DNA from: Prorocentrum cordatum
Lineage: Eukaryota > Sar > Dinophyceae > Prorocentrales > Prorocentraceae
Direction of reading: 5' to 3'
Length of the DNA stretch: 64,000 nt
Assembly (NCBI GenBank): GCA_963575745.1
Contig: CAUYUJ010001292.1
Span: forward strand, 440,001-504,000
Shown here: piece after piece, positions 20,050 through 28,899 of the stretch
How positions within the stretch are numbered: the stretch's first letter is position 1
Layout of the letters: each line of letters starts with the position of its first letter
Notes under the pieces: model-generated
Seen by the model: only the letters and a program-made list of their open reading frames with translations
Told to the model about the DNA's origin: nothing
The model's database searches: none
Position numbers and translations under genes: made by a program

Positions 20050-20905
20050 GAATATTGTCTTCGGTGTAGCTCCCTATGTAGCGACGAACCGTGTGAAGGG
20101 TGTGTCGAAATTGCCGTTGGGACCTTCGGTGAAGCTCCTTATGGAGCAACGAAGCGCGTGAGGGGTGTGACGGTGTGCCGTACTTGGTGCGGGGGACGTA
20201 TGCGAGAGACGCGGTTGGGGCCTTGAGTGGAGCTCCCTATGAGGACACGAAGCGTGTGAGGAGTGAGCCGAAATTGGTGACGGAAACCCATGCGAACGCT
20301 GCCACTGGGACCTTCTTGGTGGAGCTCCCCATTGGGCCCACGAAGCGTGTGAGGGGGTGTGCCGAAATTGGTGGCGGGGACGCGTGCGGACGGTACCATG
20401 TAGACCTTCGGCGGAACTCCCCATGGGCCCCGAATCTTGTGAGGAGTGCGCCGAAATAGGTGGTGGGGACGCATGCGAACGGTGCCGTTGCGACCTTCGG
20501 TGGAGCTCCCTATGGGTCCCAAAACTTGTGAGGGGTGTGTCGAAATTGGTGGTGGGGACGCATGTGAACGGTGCCACTGGGACCTTTGGTGGAGCTCCCC
20601 ATGAGGCTACGAGGCGAGTGCCGAAATTGGTGGCGGGGGGGGGGGACGCATGGGAACGGTGCCGTTGCGACCTTCAGTGGAGCTCCCTATGGGTCCCAAA
20701 ACTTGTGAGGATGTGTGCCGAAATTGGTGGGGGGGGGGACGCATGCGAACGGTACCGTTGCGACCTTCGGTGGAGCTCCCTATGGGTCCCACAATTTGTG
20801 AGGGGTGCGCCGAAATTGGTGGCGGGGGCGCACACGAACGGTGCCACTGGGACCTTCGGTGGAGCTCCCTATGGGGCCACGAAGCGTGTGCGCTACATGC
20901 CGAAA
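20050..20905. repeat. Tandem array, about ten ~90-bp units
   Basis: Each unit holds GGTGGAGCTCCCTATGGG, then a CGAARCGTGTGAGG block, CCGAAATTGGTGGCGG and GACGCATGCGAACGGTGCC. GAGCTCC-CTATG marks appear near 20070, 20130, 20230, 20323, 20412, 20502, 20593, 20684, 20774 and 20862. Units are diverged and vary in length by 1-5 bp, so no frame survives the whole array. Confidence 0.85.
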
Positions 20906-20989
20906 CGGTTGACATGCGGAGGGCAGAGGTAGGGACGGGAGGAGGGAGGAAGCAGCGGGAGGAGGAGGAGGAGGAGGAGGTGGGAGGGA

Positions 20990-21370
20990 CGCGGGACGAC
21001 GGATTTTCAAAACGAAAACCCAACATTACAGAATACACGGCCGTGACAAAAGTTTCTTCAATTTGCTATGATGAAGATCACTCCCATCCCTCTCAATATT
21101 CCTAACATGACATGATGCTGGGTCATTCGGTGGAGTAGTTTCCGATCCCTGGGACGTTAATAACTCTGTTACCCCAAAACGGGATCGGAAACTACTCCGC
21201 GCCCAACCATATAAATTACCGAGCGGGATGCGATTGCGCGCGGAGTAATTTTGGTAAAACTACTCCGAACCACTCCGCACGAACGCGTCATTCCAAAAGG
21301 CAAATTGAAAGAAACTTTCGTCACGGCGATGTAGCGGGGAAAGCAACATTGAAACAACAGCAATATTCTC
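20990..21370. mobile_element. MITE-like element with long inverted arms
   Basis: The outer arms pair GCCGTGACAAAAGTTTCTTC (about 21042) with the complement of GAAAGAAACTTTCGTCACGG (about 21308-21327). The inner perfect arms GGAGTAGTTTCCGATCCC (21132-21149) and GGGATCGGAAACTACTCC (21181-21198) flank a short loop. Further CGGAGTAGTTT-like motifs occur to 21275. No ORF. Confidence 0.65.
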
Positions 21371-21970
21371 AATGAGTTTGGCCGCCTGAGCCATCTCTTA
21401 GAAGCTCTCTTGGGGCCTCTGGCGGCTTCTTGGAGACGATAGAGTCGTCTTCGAGGATTTTCGGGCATCTTGGTTGCTTTTCTTGGCCGTCCTGGAAGGC
21501 ATCTTGAATCTTGAACATCGCGCAGGCGCTTGCGAACACCAGGGAGGCGTCGGGGTGTCCAGGCAGCCTCAGGAGTGGGCCTGGTCGCTAGAAGAGGGGA
21601 GTTGTCCAGAACACTGCAGAAGCCCTACCAGTCAGCACTCGGCATCATACCACTCCACACGGCGTGCCGAGGGGCACGGTGGTGGATCTCTGATTTGTTG
21701 AAGCTTTAGCTGCGAGCCAGGTGGAAGTGGATCGCTGGCCGTGGCCGCCGGGGCGCACCGTCCAGACCACCCCGCAGGGCGCAGCGCCACGCAGGCGCGC
21801 ACGGCCGAGGCGTCCGCGGGCAGATGCTCGCGGCGTCCGCGGCTGCCGCGACCGCCTTCGGCACCGCGGCCGAGCTCTTGGCGGCCGTGGACGGCGACTC
21901 CACCTGCCTGCACGGCGCCTCGCGCGAGCGGGGGGGGGGAGCTCGGCTGCCCTGAGGCGCACGTGCTGAA
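21371..21970. other. Short 10-11-bp periodic patch then unassigned GC-rich sequence
   Basis: 21390-21500 shows TCTTGGGGCCTC and TCTTGGAGACGA-like decamers. From 21520 both strands have long GC-rich open frames; neither is clearly a protein. Confidence 0.35.
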
Positions 21971-21976
21971 GCGCTC

Positions 21977-22042
21977 CTCCTCCTCCTCCTCCTCCTCCTT
22001 CTCCTCCTCCTCCTCCTCCTCCTCCTCCTCCTCCTCCTCCTA
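21977..22042. repeat. (TCC)n microsatellite
   Basis: About 65 bases of TCC. Confidence 0.95.
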
Positions 22043-22050
22043 CGGCGTCC

Positions 22051-22390
22051 GTGCGGATGCGCTGCGTGGTGGCTCGCAGGCGTGCTGGTCCACGTTCTGG
22101 CGAGCGTATCGCGCCAGACCTGCGCCGGGCTTCTTCACAAGCGCTGGGGGGCCCCCCCCCCCCGACGGGGTCCACCTCGCCTCGTCGTCGCGCCGCGACG
22201 GGGGTCGGAGCGCCTTCGGCGCGCGGTGGCTGTCCGCGACGGGGGTCGATGCGGGGCCGTCGGCGGGGGTGACGCCCCCCTCCCCCCCCCACGCTTATGA
22301 AGAAACTCGGAGCATGCTTATCAGTCTACGTGTTGAGCTCCGTGGCAGCACGCTGCGGGCTGCGTTTGCTGCGTATCGGGGCAGCTGAGC
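22051..22390 (+). repeat. Dispersed repeat interrupted by ~180 bp (intact copy 52185-52322)
   Basis: 22051-22130 (ATGCGCTGCGTGGTGGCTCG ... TTCTGGCGAGCGTATCGCG) and 22313-22387 (CTACGTGTTGAGCTCCGTGG ... GCGTATCGGGGCAGCT) are adjacent in the copy at 52185-52322. The block between them is an insertion here or a deletion there. Confidence 0.6.
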
Positions 22391-22704
22391 TCTGGGGAGC
22401 CGGCCCGTCGCGGCGCCGGCCGGCGGGGTCCCACCGCGGCGGTCTTGCCTTGCTCGGCCTTCCTCCCCCTCCCCCCCCCACACCTACTCGCTGCCCCTCT
22501 CCGTCCACCCCCCCTCCCCCCTGACCCCCCCCCCTCCCCCTCCCCCTTTGGCGTCGCAGGGGGGGATGCTGCGTCCATACAGAGTGAGTCCGTAGGGTAG
22601 GTTCGCGCCATGTCGATCGGGGGCATCTGGGCCTTCTCGGAGCAGATGGTGTCGGAGGATAGCGCCGATTCGGCTCGATGACCTCTCCACCCACCCACCC
22701 CTCC

Positions 22705-22835
22705 CCCTGACCTTCCAGAGTGCCCAAAAATTGCCCTCCAGACCTGTAGACCTGTCTGTACTGCCCAGAACCTCGACAGGAATTAGGGTGTCAGGCTCCT
22801 GGGTGCTATTTTTTGGCCCTCCTGGAAGGTCAGGG
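22705..22835 (+). mobile_element. Family-3 inverted-repeat element
   Basis: Bounded by CCCTGACCTTCCAGAG and CTGGAAGGTCAGGG. The interior CAGACCTGTAGACCTGTCTG and CCTCGACAGGAATTAGGG matches 18370-18499. Confidence 0.75.
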
Positions 22836-23059
22836 CCCTCCTCCCCTCCCGCCCTCTCTGTCCCCGGAGTGCGGCCGGGGGGCGGTGGTGGCGGCGCTCC
22901 GGCGGCCACGCGGAGAGGGCATCATTGTCGCTGCGCGAGGGTTTGAAGCGCCCGTCGCTCCGCGGCAGGGGGGGCGCCTGGGATCAGTGGGGGAGCGGGG
23001 CTGCCCCCTTGGCCGTGCGCGGACGGCCGAAGGTTCTCGCGTGGTCGTGGGACCCTACG

Positions 23060-23225
23060 CCTCCTCCTCCTCCGCCTCCTCCTCCTCCTCCTCCTCCTCC
23101 TCCTCCGCCGCCTCCGCCTCCGCCTCCGCCTCCGCCTCCGCCTCCGCCTCCGCCTCCTCCACCTCCTCCGCCTCCTCCTCCTCCTCCTCCTCCTCCTCCT
23201 CCTCCCACTCCCCCTCCCCCTTCCC
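23060..23225. repeat. (TCC/GCC)n microsatellite
   Basis: TCC triplets with a regular internal (CCGCCT)n block. Confidence 0.95.
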
Positions 23226-23462
23226 CTCCCTTCCCGGGCGACCAACGCTGGCCCTGCTCGTTGGGCCGCTTTTTTGTCGTCCGAGCGGTCTGGGCCCGTC
23301 TCGTCTCCGTCGGGGGTGCCCAGTTCGCAGGCGTGAGGGTCGCCGCGAGGGCGCGACGTTGTTCGCTGTTCGAGGTTCGCGGTGCCTCTCCTCCTCCTCT
23401 CCTCCTCCTCCTCCTCTTCTTCTTCCACGGGAGGCGGCGCGAGGGCGCGAAGGTAGTAGCGT

Positions 23463-23610
23463 TAAGTCGGGCCTGTCCCTCTTCAGGGGAGCATTCAAAA
23501 AATTGTCGGGGGACTATTTTTTGAGTATGTTTGGGCATCTTTTGGACATTTTGGGGGTATTTTAATTTTTTCGTCCAAAGTTCCCCTGTAGGGGGACATG
23601 CCCTACCTAA
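23463..23610. mobile_element. Family-1 inverted-repeat element (AAGTCGGGC type), copy 1
   Basis: The left end TTAAGTCGGGCCTGTCCCTC is mirrored by the right end GTAGGGGGACATGCCCTACC plus TAA. The AT-rich centre contains GTCGGGGGACTATTTTTTGA. TAA lies at both edges, suggesting a 3-bp TSD. It precedes a protein-like stretch and may be an intron; an AAG|GTAGTAG donor-like site lies just upstream at about 23450. Confidence 0.75.
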
Positions 23611-24400
23611 TAGTAGCGCTTCGCGCAGCGCGAAGGCAGAACACAGCTGCTCTTGCAGACGGGTGGCCACAAGCATCCCCAGGTCTTCAGGGCAGGTCAA
23701 GAACGGCGTGCCAGGGGGGTAGTGCCGTTGCTATTGTGGTTCAAGCCGAGCGGACTCGAGATGTCGACGTCGCCCGTCTCAAACGTCCGGACTTTCAAGC
23801 GATGGCGATGGCCCCTGTGTTCGCAGCGTGGGTGGCCGCTGACCTTCTCATCCACGGTGTTGCTACTCTTACCAGTTTGAAACATATCCCCATCCCTATG
23901 TTTGACATCACCTCACCTCGATGCCGATCTCAAGGATTCCCTCCGTTTCTGAGGGCAAATCCCTAGGATTGCCCTCGCTGTTTGCTCGCCCATCTTAGGG
24001 ATAGGGACACGTTCGAGGCTGGCTACACCCGTGCCGGTTCCGACGGCGCGGGGGTGCTCCCCCCGCCAGTGCTCCTGCGCAGCGGCCGGCCGTGCACCTC
24101 GTGCGCGGCGCGAGGCGTCGGCGCGCCGCCGCGCGGACACCGTGCTGCGCGAGCGGGCGATGCGCTGCGGAGTGTGTGGGCTGGCCTTTGGCTTCCGAGT
24201 TGTGCTTCGTGTAGCCGCAGGTTGCCGGCCTCGAACGTCTCCCTATCCCTCAGATTGACACGCCAAAAGGCGATGAGAGTCTCAGGGATCTGCCCTCAAA
24301 CAATAAGGGAATCCCTGAGATTGGCATCGTGATGAGGAGGTGCCCAACATAGGGATGGGGATCCGTTCCAGGCTGGTAAGTATAGCCGCAGGCACGTCAT
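23611..24400 (+). CDS. Possible small gene with exons separated by inverted-repeat introns (hypothetical)
   Basis: Three TIR elements (23463-23610, 23869-24024, 24221-24391) leave two protein-like blocks. The first, up to 23868, reads AVAIVVQAERTRDVDVARLK then RPDFQAMAMAPVFAAWVAAD and LLIHGVAT. The second, 24025-24220, ends RADTVLRERAMRCGVCGLAF then GFRVVLRVAAG, including a CGVC motif that could be half of a zinc-binding site. The second block ends precisely at a GCCGCAG|GTTGCC donor. Splicing to 24392 gives a stop within a few codons. The junction across 23869-24024 is ambiguous: excising one copy of the repeated GCTAC keeps the frame but does not give an AG acceptor. No family recognised; the model is an inference. 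Confidence 0.3.
23869..24024. mobile_element. Family-2 inverted-repeat element (TTACCAGCCTCGAACG type), copy a
   Basis: The left end TTACCAGTTTGAAACATATC with CCCATCCCTATG pairs with the right end TAGGGATAGGGACACGTTCG then AGGCTGG. GCTAC occurs directly on both sides (23862-23866 and 24022-24026), a likely target duplication. The interior has AATCCCTAGGATTG-like short palindromes. Confidence 0.65.
24221..24391. mobile_element. Family-2 element acting as a GT-AG intron (introner), copy b
   Basis: The sequence TAGCCGCAGG occurs at 24212-24221 and again at 24383-24392, a 10-bp duplication spanning the splice sites. The intervening element starts GTTGCCGGCCTCGAACGT and ends CAGGCTGGTAAGTATAGCCGCAG (splice AG at 24391). 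The terminal inverted repeats match family 2. A GT donor and AG acceptor created by the target duplication are the hallmark of introners. Confidence 0.65.
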
Positions 24401-24945
24401 GAGCGACGCAAGGAACGAGGTCAGCGTGGCGTGCCGCGCCGGCGGCTCGCGCAAGCTTCGGCGCCAGGCCGCCACGTCATCTCGCGCAAGAGCCGTTCTT
24501 GTTGATCGTCTGTCGCATGCGTACCAGACACCATCATGCTCGGAGTATTGCGTTGTGCTCTTTCTTCATCTCCAGCATGTGTCATCCGTAGGTGCTCCCA
24601 TCGCCTCCTGAGGTTGGCAGTGACTTTTTTTCTCTCCCCAGGACACTGTCGCGCACTGTTTCGATTTGTTGGAAGGCCATTAATTCAAGAGATGGACCGA
24701 CTAATTTGCGAGGGTGTGAGAAGGTGGCGGTTGCGAGAAAGCGCGTGTGAGAAGGCGAGGAGGTCCGCGGCAGCCCGCACAGGGCGCGCCTCTGCGCACG
24801 CCGCACCGGACCTGGCCTGACACCTGACCTGGACACTGTCGCGTTGCTGGTGCCCGTAATTCCCATTGGGCGCTGCGGGTGCCCTTCGTTCCCAGAAGGA
24901 TCTTTTCGCGCTGTTTTTTTGGTACCCTGGACACCTCCGCGCTGG
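24400..24945. other. No gene firmly recognised
   Basis: A plus-strand frame from 24399 (MSDARNEVSVACRAGGSRKL) is protein-like for about 40 codons. A pyrimidine tract with CAG near 24640 could be an acceptor. Insufficient for a model. Confidence 0.3.
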
Positions 24946-24949
24946 TCGG

Positions 24950-25190
24950 CCTCCCAGATGGGGTCGGAACAGATGGCGTCGGAGGACCGCACCGCATCGC
25001 TGCTGCATCGCCGATCCGGCTCCATGTGGGGCCTGATTAGCTTCACGCCGACGTCGCCGGTGCATCGCCGACGTCGAGGACGCATCGCCGGTGCATCACA
25101 GGGGCATCGCCGATGCATCGCCGGTGTATCGGCGATGCGGCTTTTCTCCGACCCCATCAACTCCGACCACCGACCCCGTCCAGGAGGCCT
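24950..25190. repeat. GCATCGCCG-rich minisatellite within inverted GATGGGGTCGGA ends
   Basis: GATGGGGTCGGA (about 24957) is mirrored by TCCGACCCCATC (about 25147). Between them GCATCGCCGRTGCATCGCCG repeats occur. A related AGATGGTGTCGGAGGATAGC phrase lies at 22642. Confidence 0.5.
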
Positions 25191-25565
25191 TTCAGTCATG
25201 GTCGTGATGGTATGGGTTCTCCTGTGTGTACCGGCATTCCTGAGCGCTGCTGGGCTGTTGGTGCCAGTGGCTCTGCGAGCAGCGCTTCGGCCGCCAGGCG
25301 CTCTCGCAGCAGTGCGCGCAGGCAGGGCGCCGTCTGGGTTGCTCTTGCATGCTTCCCTGCGATCACGCCAGGCGTGTGGAAGGCAACCGTGACGAAGTTG
25401 TGTTATGACAGCTGCGGCAACTGTGACGAAGTTGTGCTACCGACTCCACTGCTGATTGCCTGTGCACGGTCATATTCCCAGGTTTGGTCGGGCCTTCTCA
25501 CATGTAGCGTTTGTTGCAGTCTGCCTTCGCATCGTTCAATACATTCAGCCAAGTAATTCCAGCAG

Positions 25566-26078
25566 GGCCTCCACGACAAGTTTTTGACACACGTGGACGA
25601 GGCAAAGGTGATAATGGTGCGCACCGGGTTCTTCCAGCAACTTGTTGCAACCGTGCCCATGACGCTGATATGCCAAGACGTGCCTCAATCCGAGGTCGTC
25701 GTTGGCAGCCATGGAAATCCAGGCTCTTGGTTAGAAGCTATGAACTGCTTCGTTATCTCACACCCGTGGCTCACGAAGACGGACCCCGACCCATATGACA
25801 CGCAGCTGCAAATACTGGTCGAGGAGATGGACCCGGAGTGTGCTGCAGACGACGACGCAATCTTCACTGACAAAAACAAACCCCAACACTGCGCGCTGGA
25901 TGATGATCTCCAGCGCTGGGATGCGGAAGGAGGTTGGCCAGAACCTGGTAACGACCGAGCTGTCCAGACTCAAGCTGAGGAAATCAGTTCCCAGAAGGCA
26001 GTGCCTTCTTCTGCAACTTCGGGCAGCGTGAGTTTCACCTGTCACAGCGCTGAGCATGGACGATTGCAGTCGCGCTAG
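25566..26078 (+). CDS. Possible coding exon, acidic C-terminal half (hypothetical)
   Basis: Following a TTCCAGCAG acceptor-like site, a frame runs to TAG at 26076. It reads GLHDKFLTHVDEAKVIMVRT, then GFFQQLVATVPMTLICQDVP, then QSEVVVGSHGNPGSWLEAMN and CFVISHPWLTKTDPDPYDTQ, then an acidic part (VEEMDPECAADDDA). Composition is balanced, hydrophobic residues are well spread and no microsatellite is involved, so it is one of the better exons in the window. There is no ATG near the acceptor, so it is internal or terminal to a longer gene. Family and function are not recognised. Confidence 0.45.
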   Translation, partial: GLHDKFLTHVDEAKVIMVRTGFFQQLVATVPMTLICQDVPQSEVVVGSHGNPGSWLEAMNCFVISHPWLTKTDPDPYDTQLQILVEEMDPECAADDDAIFTDKNKPQHCALDDDLQRWDAEGGWPEPGNDRAVQTQAEEISSQKAVPSSATSGSVSFTCHSAEHGRLQSR

Positions 26079-26079
26079 C

Positions 26080-26655
26080 CAGTGTATCCCACCGTGCATT
26101 CAGAGAGGGTGGTGGTTCCTGGATGTTTTTTTTGTTGGCCCGTAGTTATATCAACATTGCCAGCATGCCCTCCGAAGAAAAAGCGCGCCATGACGTGTAC
26201 GAGCTGGAGGCCGACACGGTGCAAGGTTTCGCGCTGCAGTCCAGAGCAAATCGTGTACGCGGCCTGGACTCGACCTCGTCGTCCTGCCGCCGCCGTTTCG
26301 GATCGATGGAAACCAATCAGGCCGGGTAGGTGAGGCTGCCGCGTGAGTGAAGAGTGGATGGCGCGTCGGATTCGGTTCGGACAGGTCGGCCGACGAGCGA
26401 GGGAGGGAGGCAGGGTCCACGAATCGTGGTGGTGTGAGCGGAGAGGGTGCGCAGGAGGAAGAAGCGTTTCCGCGGCGCTCGCCTCTGCGCGAGCCTTCGT
26501 GATTGATAGAGCCAATTCTGGCCGCCTTCTTTTGAGGCATCGGCTGCTTCATTGCGAAAGGGGAGATTGGCGATTCGGGGATGTTTCCACTCGAGCGCTG
26601 CTCGTTGCATGGAGTTGCTCGGCGTCGCCAAAACACGATTCGGTCATTGCACCGC
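26080..26655. other. No gene firmly recognised
   Basis: Both strands keep open frames. The minus-strand frames over 26151-26636 and plus-strand frame over 26343-26640 contradict each other and neither has a domain. Confidence 0.3.
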
Positions 26656-26659
26656 TTTC

Positions 26660-26760
26660 TTCAGTTCCTCCTCCTCCTCCTCCCTCCTCACTCCTCCCTC
26701 CTCCCTCCATCCACCTCCTCCTCCACCTCCTCCTCCCTCTCCTCCACCTCCTCCTCTTCC
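26660..26760. repeat. (TCC)n microsatellite
   Basis: TCC with CCA and CTCC interruptions. Confidence 0.95.
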
Positions 26761-26764
26761 CACG

Positions 26765-27500
26765 ACAACGTTTCCCCCTCCTGGGAGGGTGTTCCCTCCT
26801 TCGGGGAGGCCGTGTCGGGCCGAGCGGGCGAGGCGCAAACTGCGCTATGGATCAGGGGCCGTGCCCTGCTCACCCTGCAGTCCTCCCAGACCACGTGCCC
26901 CCCCTCCTGGGGGGCTGCTTCCCCCTCCAGGGAGGCCGTGTCGGACCAAGCGGGCGATGCGCAAACAAACCGTGTTACATGCCAGGGATCGTGCCCTTCC
27001 CCCCCCCAGCCCCCCTAGCCGTGTGGAAGTCGATTAATGGAGAGGAAGCATGCTGCCAAATAATTTCCAGATGCCTAGAACGTGTTTCAAACATGTTTCA
27101 AATGTGTAAAAACATGCTTGGGACATTATTAGAATGTGTTTTACACACTTTAAACACATGTTAAATTCAATGATCGGATTGTTAGAGTGTCCATTGTCAT
27201 GGCATCCACAACCCTAGCCGTCCCTCTCCTGGGAGGCTGTTTCCCTCCTCCCGGGAGGCCATGTCGGACCGAGCGGGCGATGCGCAAAGTGTATGATTTG
27301 TCAGGGGTCGTGCCTTGCCCACCTCTGCAGCCTTCCCCGGACCACGTGCCCCCCTCCTGGGAGGCTGCTTCCTCCTCCAGGGAGGCCCTGTCGGACCAAG
27401 TGGGCGATGCGCAGACCGTGTGATTTGTCAGGGATCGTGCCCTCTTCACCTCTTCGGCCTTTCTGCTGCCACGTTTCCCTCTCCTGGGAGGCTGGTTCCT
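26765..27500. repeat. Tandem array, ~120-bp unit, split by a 189-bp element
   Basis: Units contain CCTCCTGGGAGGCTGCTTCC, a GGGAGGCCGTGTCGGACC block, then GCGGGCGATGCGCAAA and AGGGATCGTGCCC. Copies start near 26765, 26890, 27222, 27345 and 27470. The element at 27023-27211 interrupts the array with a 10-bp target duplication. Confidence 0.8.
27023..27211 (+). mobile_element. Family-5 element (GTGGAA...TCCACAA) with 10-bp target duplication
   Basis: CCCTAGCCGT occurs at 27013-27022 and again at 27212-27221, flanking a 189-bp AT-richer block that starts GTGGAAGTCGATTAATGG and ends GGCATCCACAA. A second copy at 35094-35278 shares both ends and the GCATGCTGCCAAATAATTT and TCGGATTGTTAGAGTGTCC-like parts. 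The terminal inverted repeat is short (GTGGA). No coding capacity. Confidence 0.8.
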
Positions 27501-27559
27501 CCTTCAGTGCGGTTGTTTCCGTCGGCCTGAAGCACGCGGCGTCGGCAGCTCACCGCCTC

Positions 27560-27735
27560 TCCTTCGGCGTCTCCTCCTCCTCCTCCTCCTCCTCCTCTTC
27601 TTCCTCCTCGTTCAAGCTATTTGAACTCCTCCTCCTCCTCGTCCTCCTCGTCCTCCTCCCCTCCTCCTCCTCCTCCTCCTCCTCCGCCTCCTCCTCCTCC
27701 ACCTTCATCCTCCTCCCCTCCTCCCCTCCTTCCGC
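27560..27735. repeat. (TCC)n microsatellite, two blocks
   Basis: TCC/TCG triplet runs broken by a short unique stretch near 27610. Confidence 0.95.
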
Positions 27736-28086
27736 CCCTTCATCTTGCTTGGAGCATTTCAGCTCGGAGCGGTACGCCACGTCTCTCGGAAGGTTTGCCA
27801 AAACAGGTACCATCTGGATCTAGAACTGCGTTGGTTTCAACGCTGGCGCCACGCGGTGACGAGGGGTGGCGGCCAGAGAGGTATAGTTTTCAAGCGCCCG
27901 TGTACGAACGATTCTGTTTCCGTCGGCCTGTGAGGACGAGGCGGAGAAGGGATGAGGAGCAAGGATGGGGATTAACGTGGGTGGACTTGCTGTTGTGGAA
28001 CATTCGTATAGACATTGAGGCGGCCCTAGCGCTATTGAACCTTGGGCTGCCTTGGCTGCGCTGCTCCAACCCTATTGCTCACGTTG

Positions 28087-28500
28087 CTTCTGTCGGCCCT
28101 GCCAGCCCTCCCATTTGAAGCGGTGGGGCGCTCATTGGGGTGTATCCCCAGGACACGGCCAGACGAGCTTTCTCCACGTTCCCCTCCACTCATTGTTGCC
28201 CCCCTCCCCCCCGCTCGCTTTCATAGAATAGCCTTTCTTGCGTATGGTTCCTCTGTCGGCCTTGCCAGTTTTCCAATTCGAAGAGGGGGGCCGCTCACTA
28301 GGGTGGATCCCCAGGACATTTCCAGACGAGCTCTCCGCACGCTTCCCTCCACTGACGGTTGCTTCCCCTCCCGCTTTCATCGAGTAGTTCTTCTTACGCA
28401 TGTTTCTTCTGTCGGCCTTGCCAGCCCTCCCACTTGAAGCGGGGGGCCGCTCACTCGGGTGAATCGTCCCAGGACACTGCCAGACGAGTTCTTTCCCCCC
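28087..28500. repeat. Tandem array, about three ~155-160-bp units
   Basis: Each unit has TTCTGTCGGCCYTGCCAG, then GAAGCGGTGGGGCGCTCA-like, CCCCAGGACA and CCAGACGAGC blocks. Starts are near 28089, 28251 and 28408. Confidence 0.75.
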
Positions 28501-28895
28501 CCATGATGCTCTCGTTCGTGGTCTTCCAGGGCCCTTCGGTGCCGATTAATCAGCCTCTGCTCCTCTTCAGCCCACGCGTGTGCCTGGTCGTAAAATGATA
28601 GCTGAACGACTTCTGGACCCACAAACAGCAACACACACAGATTCCCTTTTCTATATTTTTATAATTCCGGGGGTGCGGACCCCCCTCCCGAAACGGGACC
28701 CCCCCCGGATCCGTGCCACGGGGGTGGCCGAAAATCCTTTCCAAGGCGTGCGCGCAGGCGGGTGGCAATGCCAAATCGGTCGGCGCAAGCCCACAGAGAC
28801 ACCCAACACAGTCCAGGATAGCACCCGGGTAGCCATAAAGACCCTCCGCGAGAGCCCCAAGACCGTTCTCAAAGGGGGCCCGAGAGAACAAAATC
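28501..28895. other. No gene recognised
   Basis: Mixed sequence with a minus-strand frame over 28550-28897 of uncertain meaning. Confidence 0.3.
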
Positions 28896-28899
28896 ATTG

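Noticed and set aside
20050-20905. Repeat protein encoded by the ~90-bp array
   Set aside because: Unit lengths vary by non-multiples of three, so no single frame reads through more than a few units.
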